Notes: generated by a model from the sequence alone, not told the origin. Numbered from the stretch's first letter, positions 8,532 through 18,754 are shown. The stretch is 64,000 nt of DNA from Candidatus Kuenenia stuttgartensis (GCA_943330235.2 CALQGY020000007.1:1-64000), one strand, 5' to 3'. Translations and numbers: made by a program.

Positions 8532-9776
8532 TCACGCCGCCGGTGTATAGTGGCCCAACACGCGCGCGGCCCGTGCGCCGGTTGCGTGAACGACATTGCC
8601 GCTGCGGCCCGTCAGATGCAAATAGCCAAGCAGCGCAAACGCGACCGCCTCCTTGGCTTCCCCGTCAAAGAACCGCTCGTCGAAGCGCACGACCGATACC
8701 CCCGACGCACCGCCGAGTGCCTCGGCGAGGGCCTGAGCAAGGGCCTGCATCAGCGCGGGATTTTGGGCACCGCCACCCGACACAATCAGCTCCTGCACCG
8801 GTTCCCGCACAAACCGCGCAAACTGGTCCGCGATACTGCGCGCGGTGAACGAGGTGGCCGTGGCCACGATATCCTCATCGCGTGCCCCGTGCGCGCGACA
8901 GTCCTGCACAAAGGCGTCGATGTACTCGCGCGTGAACCATTCACGCCCCGTGCTCTTGGGCGGGGCACGATGGAAGAACGGCGCGCGCAGGCGGTCGTCC
9001 ACCACCGCCTGCACCGGCGTGCCGGCGAGGGCGAGCAATCCGTCACGATCGTACGGGAGTTGCGGTCGGACCACGCGCGTAACCGCGTCGATGAGCACCA
9101 CACCGGGGCCCGTATCAAACGCGCGCACCATCGGTTCAGTGGCCGTCGCCGCGTGAGACGGCTCGCCCGTCGCGGGTATGCCCGTCGCGGGTATGCCCGT
9201 CGCGGGTACGCCCGACGGCGGCACGATGGACACGTTCCCGATTCCCCCGATGTTTTGCAGGGCGCGCCACTGTGTGGGGTGCGCGAACAGACGCGCATCG
9301 GCCATCGGCACGAGCGGGGCCCCTTCCCCGCCCACGGCCACATCGCGCGCGCGGAAGTCGGCAATCACGGCACATCCCGTGCGCTCCGCGATGCGTGCGG
9401 CATCGCCAATCTGCCACGTGCTGTGCCCTGGCTCGTGCCACAGCGTCTGCCCGTGGGACGCAATCGCCGCCACCTGCGCCGACGTCAGCCCAGCCCGAGC
9501 GAGCGCCATCATGGCCGCCTCACCCAGCCAGTCGCCGAGGTCCGCGTGCAAGCGGCAGTAGTCGCGCGCACTGCCGGTGCGCATGGCCGCTTCCAGTCGC
9601 GCGCGTTCGTCGTCGGCGTACGCGCGATGCGTGAACGCGAGGAGCGCGGCGTCGATGCGCCCGTCGGCGGTATCAACCAGTCGCACCGCGGCCGCACTGA
9701 TCCCATCCAGCGAGGTGCCGGACATCAGCCCGACCACCACCGCGCCGACATGGGGATCAACGGCCGGCGCGATCAC
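8532..9776 (-). CDS. anmK: Anhydro-N-acetylmuramic acid kinase
   Basis: A 414-residue protein with a GTG start that overlaps the murQ stop by 4 bases. The N-terminal MSGTSLDGI phosphate-binding motif, NIGGIGN, and the later FDTGPG and SGGGAQNP signatures are typical of AnmK (ASKHA fold, usual length about 370). The enzyme hydrolyses and phosphorylates 1,6-anhydro-MurNAc to MurNAc-6-P, the substrate of the adjacent MurQ. The extra length is partly due to a PATGI repeat insertion at residues ~190-204, between the NIGGIGN and FDTGPG elements. Confidence 0.95.
   Translation of the reverse strand: MIAPAVDPHVGAVVVGLMSGTSLDGISAAAVRLVDTADGRIDAALLAFTHRAYADDERARLEAAMRTGSARDYCRLHADLGDWLGEAAMMALARAGLTSAQVAAIASHGQTLWHEPGHSTWQIGDAARIAERTGCAVIADFRARDVAVGGEGAPLVPMADARLFAHPTQWRALQNIGGIGNVSIVPPSGVPATGIPATGIPATGEPSHAATATEPMVRAFDTGPGVVLIDAVTRVVRPQLPYDRDGLLALAGTPVQAVVDDRLRAPFFHRAPPKSTGREWFTREYIDAFVQDCRAHGARDEDIVATATSFTARSIADQFARFVREPVQELIVSGGGAQNPALMQALAQALAEALGGASGVSVVRFDERFFDGEAKEAVAFALLGYLHLTGRSGNVVHATGARAARVLGHYTPAA
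9165..9209. repeat. 15-bp tandem repeat x3 inside anmK
   Basis: Three head-to-tail copies of a 15-bp unit (one base difference in the last) encode PATGI-type pentapeptides. The repeat keeps the frame and lies in a likely surface loop of AnmK. Confidence 0.95.
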
Positions 9777-10792
9777 GCCGATGGCTCCACCGACGATCCC
9801 GTGGTCGCATCGGGCGTCCTGTCGGACGTCATCACCGGTGGCGGCGCGTGCGACACCAGGCGACGAATCACGCCGCCGGCGGCGTCGAGCTGCTGCGTCG
9901 CGTCGGCGACATCCAGATCAAGCGCGTGCATCACCACGGCGAGTTTGACCACGCCTCCTGCACGCGCGAGCAGGGCGCGCGCGTCGTCGCGCGCGAGTTG
10001 GCAGACTTCCATCACGATGCGTTCGGCGCGATCGGCGAGCTTCACGTTCGTGGACTGCATGTCCACCATCAGGTTGCCGTAGCTCTTCCCGATGCGAATC
10101 ATGGCGCCGGTCGTGATCATGTTGCACACGAGCTTCGTCGCCGTGCCCGCCTTCATGCGGGTGGATCCCGTGAGCGCCTCCGGCCCGACAATGGGGAGCA
10201 TCACGATGTCCGTCACGGCGCGCATGGCCACCGGCGGTTCACTGCACGCGATCAACGCGGTCGTCGCACCGAGCGCGCGCGCGCGGTCCAATGCACCACG
10301 CACATAGGGCGTGCTCCCCGACGCCGCGATCCCAACCACTACGTCGCCGCCGACGACCGCATGCGCATCCATGGCGGCCGCGCCTGCCACGGGATCGTCT
10401 TCGGCGCCTTCGATGGGGGTGCGCAACGCACGGTCACCACCGGCAATGATGCCCACCACCATGGCGGGATTGGTGCCAAAGGTGGGCGGGCACTCACTCG
10501 CATCCAGCACACCCAATCGGCCGGACGTACCCGCCCCGATGTAGAACAATCGATGGCCCGCACGAAACGCCTGTTCGACCGCGGCGATGGTGCGCGCGAT
10601 GGGCTCGCGTTGCGTGGCGACCGCGTCGGCGACACCGCGGTCTTCGGCGTTCAGCAGATCGACAATCGTTTCCGGCGACGCAAGATCGATGTCGACCGTT
10701 CGCGGATTGCGACGTTCGGTGACGCGAGGATCGAGCGCCTGTGCGGACACGAGAGGGAGTGAGGGAACGCGCGCCTGTTGCCGGTGTGGCAT
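9773..10792 (-). CDS. murQ: N-acetylmuramic acid 6-phosphate etherase
   Basis: A 339-residue protein. FYIGAGTSGRLGVLDASECP is the MurQ/SIS sugar-phosphate signature, and TERRNPRT near residue 25 matches the usual MurQ N-terminus. The first ~20 residues (MPHRQQARVPSL) are therefore extra and the true start may be internal. The enzyme cleaves the lactyl ether of MurNAc-6-P to give GlcNAc-6-P and D-lactate. It is the first gene of a leftward murQ-anmK-GH3 recycling operon. Confidence 0.95.
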   Translation of the reverse strand: MPHRQQARVPSLPLVSAQALDPRVTERRNPRTVDIDLASPETIVDLLNAEDRGVADAVATQREPIARTIAAVEQAFRAGHRLFYIGAGTSGRLGVLDASECPPTFGTNPAMVVGIIAGGDRALRTPIEGAEDDPVAGAAAMDAHAVVGGDVVVGIAASGSTPYVRGALDRARALGATTALIACSEPPVAMRAVTDIVMLPIVGPEALTGSTRMKAGTATKLVCNMITTGAMIRIGKSYGNLMVDMQSTNVKLADRAERIVMEVCQLARDDARALLARAGGVVKLAVVMHALDLDVADATQQLDAAGGVIRRLVSHAPPPVMTSDRTPDATTGSSVEPSA

Positions 10793-10846
10793 CGGGGGTA
10801 GCTTCCACGCATCAACAGCCCTCGACGTCGAAACTTACGAGTCCGA

Positions 10847-11587
10847 ATGCGCGCACCGCAAGACACATCGACACGTGACGCCCTGCGTCGTCTGTCCGCC
10901 TGTACGCGTCGCCGGATCACGGCGACCCTCGTGGCCAGCGCCCTGCTGCTGCCGGCCATTGCACACGCGCAGATCCGTCGCCCCACCGTCTCCGCGAGCA
11001 ATGGCTGGTGGATCAGTGGTGGCGCCGCCGGCGTGGTCATGGGCGACGTCACCGACGGCGCCTCGCACAGCACCTGGCGCTTCGGCACGGATCCGCGCGT
11101 GCAGTATCGCGCCACGCTCGAGAAGGCCCTCGATGACTTCACGACGTTCGGCGTCTCGGCCGGCTTCGGCACCGTCGATCTGATTCTCGGGTCCATCGGC
11201 GGCGCCCCGAATACGCACCTCCCCTCGAGCTGCACCACCGGGTGCGCGGCCACCACCGAGCTCTGGACCGGCATGGCCCAGTTCCGGTCCGGCGGCGGCA
11301 CCGGCTTCCACACGCTGTTTGAAGCGAGCGGCGGCGCCACCGGATTCCGCAACTTCGCGTCCAAAGCCGACGGAATTGCCATCCCGGGGATCAAGAGTAC
11401 CTTCGACGTCTCCGGCACGTTGGGCGCCGGCTTCGCGTATCCGCTGTCGCGGCGCATGGTCCTCTCGCTCGTGCAGGACTTCGGCATGGGATTGCACGCC
11501 AAGACCGATCTCCCCGAAGGCACCGGACGTTCCTGGCGGGTGCGCAACACGCGCGCCGCGTTGCGCCTCAAGTTCGGCGGTCGCTAA
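10847..11587 (+). CDS. Exported protein, probable small outer-membrane barrel
   Basis: A 246-residue protein. An Arg-rich N-terminus, hydrophobic core and AHA-Q cleavage site at about residue 42 indicate Sec export. The mature part is Gly-rich with alternating strands (for example GGAAGVVMGDV and GVSAGFGTVDLILGS) and two Cys in a short loop (SSCTTGC), as in 8- to 10-stranded outer-membrane proteins. No family is recognised. It is divergent from murQ across 54 bp and lies 27 bp upstream of the gamma-glutamyltransferase gene, with which it may be co-transcribed. Confidence 0.7.
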   Translation: MRAPQDTSTRDALRRLSACTRRRITATLVASALLLPAIAHAQIRRPTVSASNGWWISGGAAGVVMGDVTDGASHSTWRFGTDPRVQYRATLEKALDDFTTFGVSAGFGTVDLILGSIGGAPNTHLPSSCTTGCAATTELWTGMAQFRSGGGTGFHTLFEASGGATGFRNFASKADGIAIPGIKSTFDVSGTLGAGFAYPLSRRMVLSLVQDFGMGLHAKTDLPEGTGRSWRVRNTRAALRLKFGGR

Positions 11588-11614
11588 GGCGCCGTCCCTC
11601 TCTCCCTTCGCAGC

Positions 11615-13435
11615 ATGTCGTCATCCTCGTTCCGTCCGCTGCACACCGCCGCGGCGCGTGCCCATCGCACCGCCAGCGCCGCCATCGCCCTGCTCGGCCT
11701 CACGGCCGCCTGCGCCCGCTCACCCGGCGCCGGCAGCGCCGCGCCAACGGCGAGCTCGGGCCCCGTGCTCCCGGCGCGGGTCGCCGCCACGTTTCCTGCG
11801 GGCTGGCATCTCCCCGCCGGCGCCAAGGCCACGTTTGGTGCGCAGGCCATGGCCGTCAGCAACAGCCCCGAAGCCAGCGCCGCCGCCGTCGAAATCCTGA
11901 AGGCGGGCGGTAATGCGGTCGATGCCGCCGTCGCGCTTGGCTTCGCCCTCGCCGTCGCGTGGCCGGAAGCCGGCAACATCGGCGGCGGTGGCTACATGGT
12001 CATCAAACTCGCCGACGGTCGCGTCGCCGCCATCGACTACCGCGAAATCGCGCCGTTGGCCGCCACACGCAACATGTATCTCGACGCCAACGGCAAGCTC
12101 ACCAACAAGAGCATCGAGGGCCATCTCGCGTCGGGCGTGCCCGGTGCCGTGTCGGGACTCACCAACGCGCTCGCCAAGTACGGCACGATGTCGCTCAGGC
12201 AGGTGATGCAGCCGGCCATTCGTCTGGCGCGTGACGGCTTCGTCATCGATACGGCCGTGGCGGGCTCCATCGCACGCGCCAAGAGCTATGTCACCAAGTA
12301 CAGCCCCAACACGCCGTACTACCCCAACGGCGAGCCGCTCGCGGCGGGTGCACGATTGGTGCAGCCCGATTTCGCGCGCAGCCTGCAGGCCATTGCCGAC
12401 GGCGGCGCCTCGGCCTTCTACGAGGGGTGGATTGCCGATTCTCTCGTCGCGGAGCAGCAGCGCGGTGGCGGCATCATCACGAAGGCCGATCTCAAGCGCT
12501 ACACGCCCGCGTACCGCACGCCCATTCGCACCACGTTCCGCGACTTCGGCATCATCGCCATGCCGCCGTCGTCGTCGGGCGGCGTGACCATGGCCGAAGC
12601 GCTCAATGTGCTGGAACAGTATGCGACGCTCCCCGCCTACGGCACCACGCAGTGGTTCCACCTCGTGGGCAGCGCCTTCCAGCGCGCATTCATCGATCGC
12701 AATGCGAAGCTCGGCGACCCCGATTTCATCAAGGTGCCCATCGACCAGCTGACCTCCAAGGCGTACGCGAAAGCGGTGCGCGCCACCATCGACGACGCAC
12801 GCGCCACGTCCACGCGTGACGTCGAGCCCAAGATGGAAGCTGCCGCGCGCGAGCCAGTGCACACCACGCACTACTCCGTCGTCGACAACAAGGGCAACGC
12901 CGTCGCCAACACCACCACGTTGAACAACTCGTGGGGATCGGGCGTCTGGGTGCGCGGAGCCGGCTTCATGCTCAACGACGAGATGGACGACTTCGCCGCG
13001 CAGCCCGGCATGCCCAACATGTTCGGACTCGTGCAGGGCGAACAGAACGCCATCCAGCCCGGCAAGCGCATGCTCAGCGCGATGACGCCCTCCATCGTCA
13101 CCGACCGGAACGGCGACGTGCTGCTGGTGGTTGGCGCGGCCGGTGGCCCCACCATCATCACGGGCACGAGCGAGGTCATTCTCAACGTGCTCGTGCATCG
13201 CATGTCACTGATGGACGCCATGCGCGCGCCGCGCGTGCACCATCAGGCGCTCCCCGATTCGCTCACCTACGAGGAGGGCGGCATCTCGGCGCCGGTGCTC
13301 GACTCGCTGCGTGCCATGGGCTACTCCATGCGGAAACTGCGCGCCCTCGTCAACGTGAACGCGATCATGCGCGTCAACGGCGGATGGGAGGGAGTGCCCG
13401 AGCCCCGTCGATCGGGTGGCGCCGTCGGCTACTGA
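11615..13435 (+). CDS. ggt: Gamma-glutamyltransferase, lipoprotein precursor
   Basis: A 606-residue protein. The N-terminus ends in the lipobox LTAAC, followed by an Ala/Ser linker, so it should be periplasmic and membrane-tethered. The GGT signatures are present: NIGGGGYM and the autoprocessing site VHTTHYSVVD, where T417 would become the N-terminal nucleophile of the small subunit. NNSWGSG and a C-terminal GGPTIITGT substrate loop follow. It would cleave glutathione and other gamma-glutamyl amides outside the cytoplasm. The length is normal for the family plus the lipoprotein leader. Confidence 0.95.
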   Translation: MSSSSFRPLHTAAARAHRTASAAIALLGLTAACARSPGAGSAAPTASSGPVLPARVAATFPAGWHLPAGAKATFGAQAMAVSNSPEASAAAVEILKAGGNAVDAAVALGFALAVAWPEAGNIGGGGYMVIKLADGRVAAIDYREIAPLAATRNMYLDANGKLTNKSIEGHLASGVPGAVSGLTNALAKYGTMSLRQVMQPAIRLARDGFVIDTAVAGSIARAKSYVTKYSPNTPYYPNGEPLAAGARLVQPDFARSLQAIADGGASAFYEGWIADSLVAEQQRGGGIITKADLKRYTPAYRTPIRTTFRDFGIIAMPPSSSGGVTMAEALNVLEQYATLPAYGTTQWFHLVGSAFQRAFIDRNAKLGDPDFIKVPIDQLTSKAYAKAVRATIDDARATSTRDVEPKMEAAAREPVHTTHYSVVDNKGNAVANTTTLNNSWGSGVWVRGAGFMLNDEMDDFAAQPGMPNMFGLVQGEQNAIQPGKRMLSAMTPSIVTDRNGDVLLVVGAAGGPTIITGTSEVILNVLVHRMSLMDAMRAPRVHHQALPDSLTYEEGGISAPVLDSLRAMGYSMRKLRALVNVNAIMRVNGGWEGVPEPRRSGGAVGY

Positions 13436-13485
13436 CCGCGGACGCCGCACACGAAAACGGGGAGACCGTCGCTGGCGACGACGAT

Positions 13486-14469
13486 TTACGCGCCGCCCAA
13501 CTTCACCGTCACCGGCCCGTCCAACGTCACCGTGATGGGTGCGCCGGCGTTGAGGCAGGTGTCGAAGTCGGCCGTCGCCGACGCCGCGGCCGTGCCGACC
13601 GCAGCGCCCGTGGCCGCACCAATCACCGTGCCCTTCGTGTCCTTGCCGATGATCTGACCGGCAATGGCCCCGAGCACCGCACCGCCAATCACCTTCTTCG
13701 CGTCCGTGCCTTTCGTCGCGCTGCGCACCCGCGTCGTTGACGCCGCTTGAACCGGCGCGTCCACCGAATAGCTGTTGCCGTCGAAGCGCACGGAAACGAG
13801 TCGCACCCGCAGGAACGTGCTGTCGTTGCTGTTCTTCGCGGTACGCGACTGCACCACCTGAAACGTGCCCGTCGCCCCAGCAGGAATCGTCGCGCCGTTG
13901 GTCCCGGAGACGGCCTGCGACAGCGGCGCCGTGAACGTATCGCCGGTGGGCGCGGTGTTGCTGCAGATCTTCGCGCTCGCCTCAAACTGCAACGACGTCC
14001 CCGCCGCCACGGTCCCGGTGGTGGGTGCCGGTGGCGTCTTCGCCGGGCCGGGCGACGGCGCAGGAGTCGCCCCTGGTGTCGCGGCAGGCTTCGCGGCAGG
14101 CGCCGCCGAGGGCGCAGCCGAGGGCGCCGCCGCGCGCTTCGGTGCCTTCGGTGCGGGGGCCGGCGGCGTTGGCGGTGCCGGCACAGGCGCCGCCACCGGC
14201 GCGGGCTCCACCGCAGGCGCCGGCGGCGTCACCGGGACATCCTGCAGCTTGGGCTGCGCAGCGGAATCGGTCCCCGCCATGGCCAGATCGCGTGCCGTCG
14301 CAGAATCACTCGTGGCCGCATCACTGCCGGACTTGCCGCCGCACGCCGCCAGCGCACAACAGACGGCCACCGTCATCGCGGCCCCGACGATGCGTGGCCA
14401 GCGGCGCGTATATTCCGACGAGCGAGTGCCGTGCGACGCGGATGTATTCGTATATGCGAGCATGCGCAA
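13486..14469 (-). CDS. Lipoprotein with Pro/Ala-rich linker and glycine-zipper segment
   Basis: A 327-residue protein. Lipobox ALAAC is at about residue 43. A ~80-residue Pro/Ala/Lys linker is followed by a compact domain with a few strands. Near the C-terminus is a glycine-zipper pair (GGAVLGAIAGQIIG and GAATGAAVGTAAA), as seen in SlyB/Rcc01698-type envelope proteins. It probably spans from the membrane through the periplasm and inserts a helical hairpin. The function is unknown. It is convergent with ggt and divergent from the ABC exporter. Confidence 0.75.
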   Translation of the reverse strand: MRMLAYTNTSASHGTRSSEYTRRWPRIVGAAMTVAVCCALAACGGKSGSDAATSDSATARDLAMAGTDSAAQPKLQDVPVTPPAPAVEPAPVAAPVPAPPTPPAPAPKAPKRAAAPSAAPSAAPAAKPAATPGATPAPSPGPAKTPPAPTTGTVAAGTSLQFEASAKICSNTAPTGDTFTAPLSQAVSGTNGATIPAGATGTFQVVQSRTAKNSNDSTFLRVRLVSVRFDGNSYSVDAPVQAASTTRVRSATKGTDAKKVIGGAVLGAIAGQIIGKDTKGTVIGAATGAAVGTAAASATADFDTCLNAGAPITVTLDGPVTVKLGGA

Positions 14470-14500
14470 TACCCCTTGTAGAGACGTGAGACGTGGACGT

Positions 14501-16372
14501 GTGAGCGACGACCAAACTGGCCTGAACCTTCCGTCACAACCGGTGCCGGCGCGAGAAGCGCTCCGGCGCCTGCTTCCGTACTACCACCCGTATCGCTGGC
14601 AGGTTGCGCTCGGACTCGGCGCCGTCGTGCTGGCCGCCGCGCTCGCGAGCGTCGTGCCGACGTTGCTGCGACGTGGTATCGACAACATGCGGTCTGGGAA
14701 TGATACCACCGCGTTGTGGCGCGTGGCGGCACTGATGCTCCTCACCGCCGTCGTCAGCGGCGCGCTCCGCTTCGTCATGCGTCAGCTGTTGAACGGGGTC
14801 AGCCGCCGCATCGAAACCGATCTGCGACATGAACTGTTCGCACACCTGACCTCGCTCGACGCGACGTGGCACATGCGCTACCGCACCGGCGATGTGATGG
14901 CGCGGCTCACCAACGATCTCAGCGCGGTACGCATGGCCACCGGGCCGGCCATCATGTATCTCGTCAATACGGTCGCGGGCGGACTGTTCGCGATGATCAT
15001 GATGTTGCGGATCAGCCCCATCCTGACGGGCGCCGCGCTGCTCCCCATGGCTGGCCTGCCCGTGCTCATGCTGCGCCTCGGCAAACGCGTGCACGCGCGC
15101 TTTGAGGCCGTGCAATCGCAGTTCAGCGAACTCTCCACCCGCGCGCACGAGAATGTCGCGGGGGTACGCATCGTGCGCGCGTATCAGCAGGAGCACGCGG
15201 AGTCCGCGCGCCTCAGCGCCTTGGGCGAGCGCTATCTCAACGCCAACGTCAGTCTCGCTCGCCTCAACGGTCTCATGAGCCCGGGCTTTGCGCTCCTCGC
15301 CGGTATCGGCGGCGCGGTCACCGTTGCCGTCGGTGGACGGCTGCTCATCCAGGGGCAGATCACCGTGGGCGGCTATCTCGCCTTCGGCATCTATCTCGCC
15401 ATGCTCACCTGGCCGCTCATCGCGCTGGGCTGGACCACCAACCTCTTCCAGCGCGGCGCCGCGTCGATGTCGCGCGTGCTCGAGATACTCGACGCCGCAC
15501 CCGGCGTCGTCACGACGCCGCCCGATGATCGGGCGCCCGTCACGCTGCCGCCGCACACCGGTGGACGCACCCTCGAGTTCCGGAACGTGTGGTTCCACTA
15601 TCCAGTGGCGAACGGCGCTACCGCCGCCGAGCAACCGCGTTGGGTGCTCCGCGATGTGTCCTTCACGGTGCCCGCCGGTGCGACGCTCGCGGTGGTCGGC
15701 GCCACTGGTGCCGGCAAGAGCGCGCTGATGGATTTGATCCCTCGCCTGTTCGATCCGCAGCGCGGCGAGATTGTCCTCGACGGCATTCCCATCCGCACAC
15801 TGCCGGTGCACGCGCTGCGCGACGAGATCGGTAGCGTACCGCAAGAATCGCTGCTGTTCAGTGAGACGATCGGTGCCAATATCGCCTATGGGCTCGCCGA
15901 CCACGTCACGCCATCGGATGTCATGCCGCGTGACGCGGTGCATGCCGACGCCATCGCGCAGGCCGTCGAGATTGCGCAGCTCTCCGACACCATCCAGCGA
16001 TTGCCGTCCGGACTCGACACGCGCCTCGGTGAACGCGGCGTCAATCTCTCGGGCGGCCAGAAGCAGCGGACCGCGCTGGCCCGTGCGCTCGCGCGGCATC
16101 CGCGTATCGTCCTGCTGGACGACGCGCTGTCCGCCGTCGACACCCAGACCGAAGCCGCCATCCTGGCCGGTCTGCGCGGCGCGCTGGCCGGTCGCACCGC
16201 GGTCATCGCGTCACACCGCATCAGCGCGGTTCGCGAGGCGGATTACATCGTTGTGCTCGATCAGGGCGCCGTCGTCGAGCAGGGACGCCACGACGACCTG
16301 GTCGCGCGTCGCGGGCGCTACGCGCAGCTGCTCAATCGCCAGCAGTTGCTTGAAGCGATCGAATCCGCCTGA
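14501..16372 (+). CDS. ABC transporter, fused permease and ATPase (MdlB/MsbA type)
   Basis: A 623-residue half-transporter from the GTG at 14501; an ATG at 14462 would overlap the divergent lipoprotein gene. Residues ~25-320 form the six-helix exporter domain. The ATPase has Walker A GATGAGKS at 400-407, signature LSGGQ at 516-520, Walker B RIVLLDDALSAVD and a switch His (SHR). It should work as a homodimer exporting a lipid, peptide or drug. The substrate cannot be told from the sequence. Confidence 0.93.
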   Translation: MSDDQTGLNLPSQPVPAREALRRLLPYYHPYRWQVALGLGAVVLAAALASVVPTLLRRGIDNMRSGNDTTALWRVAALMLLTAVVSGALRFVMRQLLNGVSRRIETDLRHELFAHLTSLDATWHMRYRTGDVMARLTNDLSAVRMATGPAIMYLVNTVAGGLFAMIMMLRISPILTGAALLPMAGLPVLMLRLGKRVHARFEAVQSQFSELSTRAHENVAGVRIVRAYQQEHAESARLSALGERYLNANVSLARLNGLMSPGFALLAGIGGAVTVAVGGRLLIQGQITVGGYLAFGIYLAMLTWPLIALGWTTNLFQRGAASMSRVLEILDAAPGVVTTPPDDRAPVTLPPHTGGRTLEFRNVWFHYPVANGATAAEQPRWVLRDVSFTVPAGATLAVVGATGAGKSALMDLIPRLFDPQRGEIVLDGIPIRTLPVHALRDEIGSVPQESLLFSETIGANIAYGLADHVTPSDVMPRDAVHADAIAQAVEIAQLSDTIQRLPSGLDTRLGERGVNLSGGQKQRTALARALARHPRIVLLDDALSAVDTQTEAAILAGLRGALAGRTAVIASHRISAVREADYIVVLDQGAVVEQGRHDDLVARRGRYAQLLNRQQLLEAIESA

Positions 16373-16381
16373 GCGCCGCGA

Positions 16382-17107
16382 CTAGAGCCGATTGAGCAGG
16401 AACTCCGGTGTGTAGGGCTGCAGCCACGCGGCCATGCGCTCAAACCATCCCGTGAACATCAGCACGCCCACCAGAATGAGCAGCACACCGGCCACGCGAT
16501 TTACCGTGCCGAGGTTCTTCTTGAACTTCTGGAAGAACGCCAGGAAGCGCTCCAACAGCAGGGCGCTCAGCAAGAAGGGCACGGCCAATCCGGCGGAGTA
16601 CGCCGACAGCAGACCGATGCCCTTGGTCAGCTCCGTCTGATTCGCGGCCAGCAGCAAAATCGCGCCGAGCGTCGGTCCAAGACACGGCGTCCATCCCGCT
16701 CCGAACGCAATGCCCACCACCACCGTGCCGAGATAGCCGATCGGCTTGTCACTCAGATGCATGCGCCGCTCTTGCTGTAGCGCGTCTACGCGCAGCACGC
16801 CCAGCATCCAGAGGCCCATCAGGATCATCAGCGTGCCACCAATGCGTGCAATCCATCCGCGATACGCCAGCATGAGCTGACCGAACGCGGTCGCTCCGGC
16901 CCCGAGCGACACGAAGATGAACGAGAAGCCGAGCACGAACAGAATCGCGTGCGTGAAGGTCGTGCGACGCGCGCGCGATACATCCTCCAGCCCGAGTCCC
17001 GTGATGAACGTGATGTAGCTGGGTACCAGCGGCAGCACGCACGGGCTGAGGAAGCTCAGGAGGCCGGCGGTGAACGCCACGAGCACGGTCAAGGATTCTG
17101 GAGCCAC
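16382..17107 (-). CDS. ccdA: CcdA/DsbD-like thiol-disulfide transmembrane protein
   Basis: 241 residues from the GTG at 17107, one base after the fur stop. The start at 17170 would extend 62 bp into fur. Six hydrophobic helices are visible, with the two redox-active Cys in LSFLSPCVLPLVPSYI and GWTPCLGPTLGAIL. Such proteins carry electrons from cytoplasmic thioredoxin across the membrane to periplasmic thiols, for example for cytochrome c maturation. No cytochrome c genes are nearby. The gene sits directly behind a Fur-family regulator, implying joint expression. Confidence 0.9.
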   Translation of the reverse strand: MAPESLTVLVAFTAGLLSFLSPCVLPLVPSYITFITGLGLEDVSRARRTTFTHAILFVLGFSFIFVSLGAGATAFGQLMLAYRGWIARIGGTLMILMGLWMLGVLRVDALQQERRMHLSDKPIGYLGTVVVGIAFGAGWTPCLGPTLGAILLLAANQTELTKGIGLLSAYSAGLAVPFLLSALLLERFLAFFQKFKKNLGTVNRVAGVLLILVGVLMFTGWFERMAAWLQPYTPEFLLNRL

Positions 17108-17108
17108 G

Positions 17109-17618
17109 TCAGGTCGGGAGGAGAGGGGGCCGTTGTGCGGCGCCACGACGACAATCGCCGCAGAGCCCATAAATCACCAATCGATGACGTTGCCGCGAGA
17201 AATCATGTGCCTCGGCCAGCAACGTCGTCATGCGTTCCAGTCGTTCATCGCGAAACTCCGTGACGCGACCACACACGGAGCACAACAGATGTTCGTGATG
17301 CGGAACGCCGCGTGAGGCTTCGTACCGTTTGAAGCCCTCGCCGAAATCCCGCTCCACCACCAAACCGCTCCGCACCAGCACCTCGAGCGTACGGTAAATG
17401 GTCGCCGTGCCCGCGCTCGCGCCGCTGCGACGCAGCATCTCGGCCACGTCTTCCGCGGAGACGTGTCGTTCGGTGCCCAGCACGACATCGGCAATGGCGA
17501 GTCGTTGTGCCGTCACCGGCAGACTGTGGTCACGCAGGAACGACCGGAACGCCGCGCGATCTGCGGCGATCGCGCGCACCTGTTCCTCGCTCGTGGTGGA
17601 CGCGCCGTCCCCGCTCAC
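17109..17618 (-). CDS. Fur-family metal- or peroxide-responsive repressor
   Basis: A 169-residue protein with a GTG start. The winged-helix part (PVTAQRLAIADVVL...ATIYRTLEVL) precedes the regulatory HHEHLLCSVCGRV motif and a C-terminal CGDC. The two Cys pairs form the structural zinc site of PerR/Fur proteins. Which metal it senses cannot be decided: the His/Asp/Glu set is compatible with PerR or Fur. It is placed immediately upstream of ccdA, suggesting metal- or redox-dependent control of that gene. Confidence 0.92.
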   Translation of the reverse strand: MSGDGASTTSEEQVRAIAADRAAFRSFLRDHSLPVTAQRLAIADVVLGTERHVSAEDVAEMLRRSGASAGTATIYRTLEVLVRSGLVVERDFGEGFKRYEASRGVPHHEHLLCSVCGRVTEFRDERLERMTTLLAEAHDFSRQRHRLVIYGLCGDCRRGAAQRPPLLPT

Positions 17619-17669
17619 GACGTGCTCACCGCGTACTCACAAGCCGCTCACCAGCATCTCACGAGTCGA

Positions 17670-18524
<855 letters not shown>

Positions 18525-18660
18525 CAGGTGGCGTTCAGGTAATGGGGGCCCACCGCCGCGCGCGATGCCCGGCGCGGCGCACTGGGAAGATCGCCCTTCG
18601 GTCACTGACAGAACAGGGCGACGCTTCACCGCCACGAGCTGGAACCGTCCCCACCGGCCC

Positions 18661-18715
18661 TTGACGCTCCCCCCAGGAGCGTATTAATCTCACCACTGTG
18701 CTATTCGCATAGCAC
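18661..18715 (+). promoter_or_regulatory. Candidate yceI promoter with downstream operator-like palindrome
   Basis: TTGACG at 18661-18666 and TATTAAT at 18682-18688 have roughly sigma-70 spacing (15-16 bp). Just downstream, 18698-18715 is a perfect inverted repeat with 7-bp arms GTGCTAT/ATAGCAC around TCGC, which could be an operator or a 5' RNA hairpin. It lies 40 bp before the yceI start. Confidence 0.45.
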
Positions 18716-18754
18716 CCAAATACCACACCCGGTCTTCCTCTGCTCCCAACGCTC

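Noticed and set aside
11720-13198. 492-residue open frame on the minus strand opposite ggt
   Set aside because: Composition is His/Arg/Gly-rich with no motif, while the plus strand has all gamma-glutamyltransferase signatures.
14534-16099. 521-residue open frame on the minus strand opposite the ABC exporter
   Set aside because: Antisense to Walker A/B and signature motifs; composition is that of a shadow frame.
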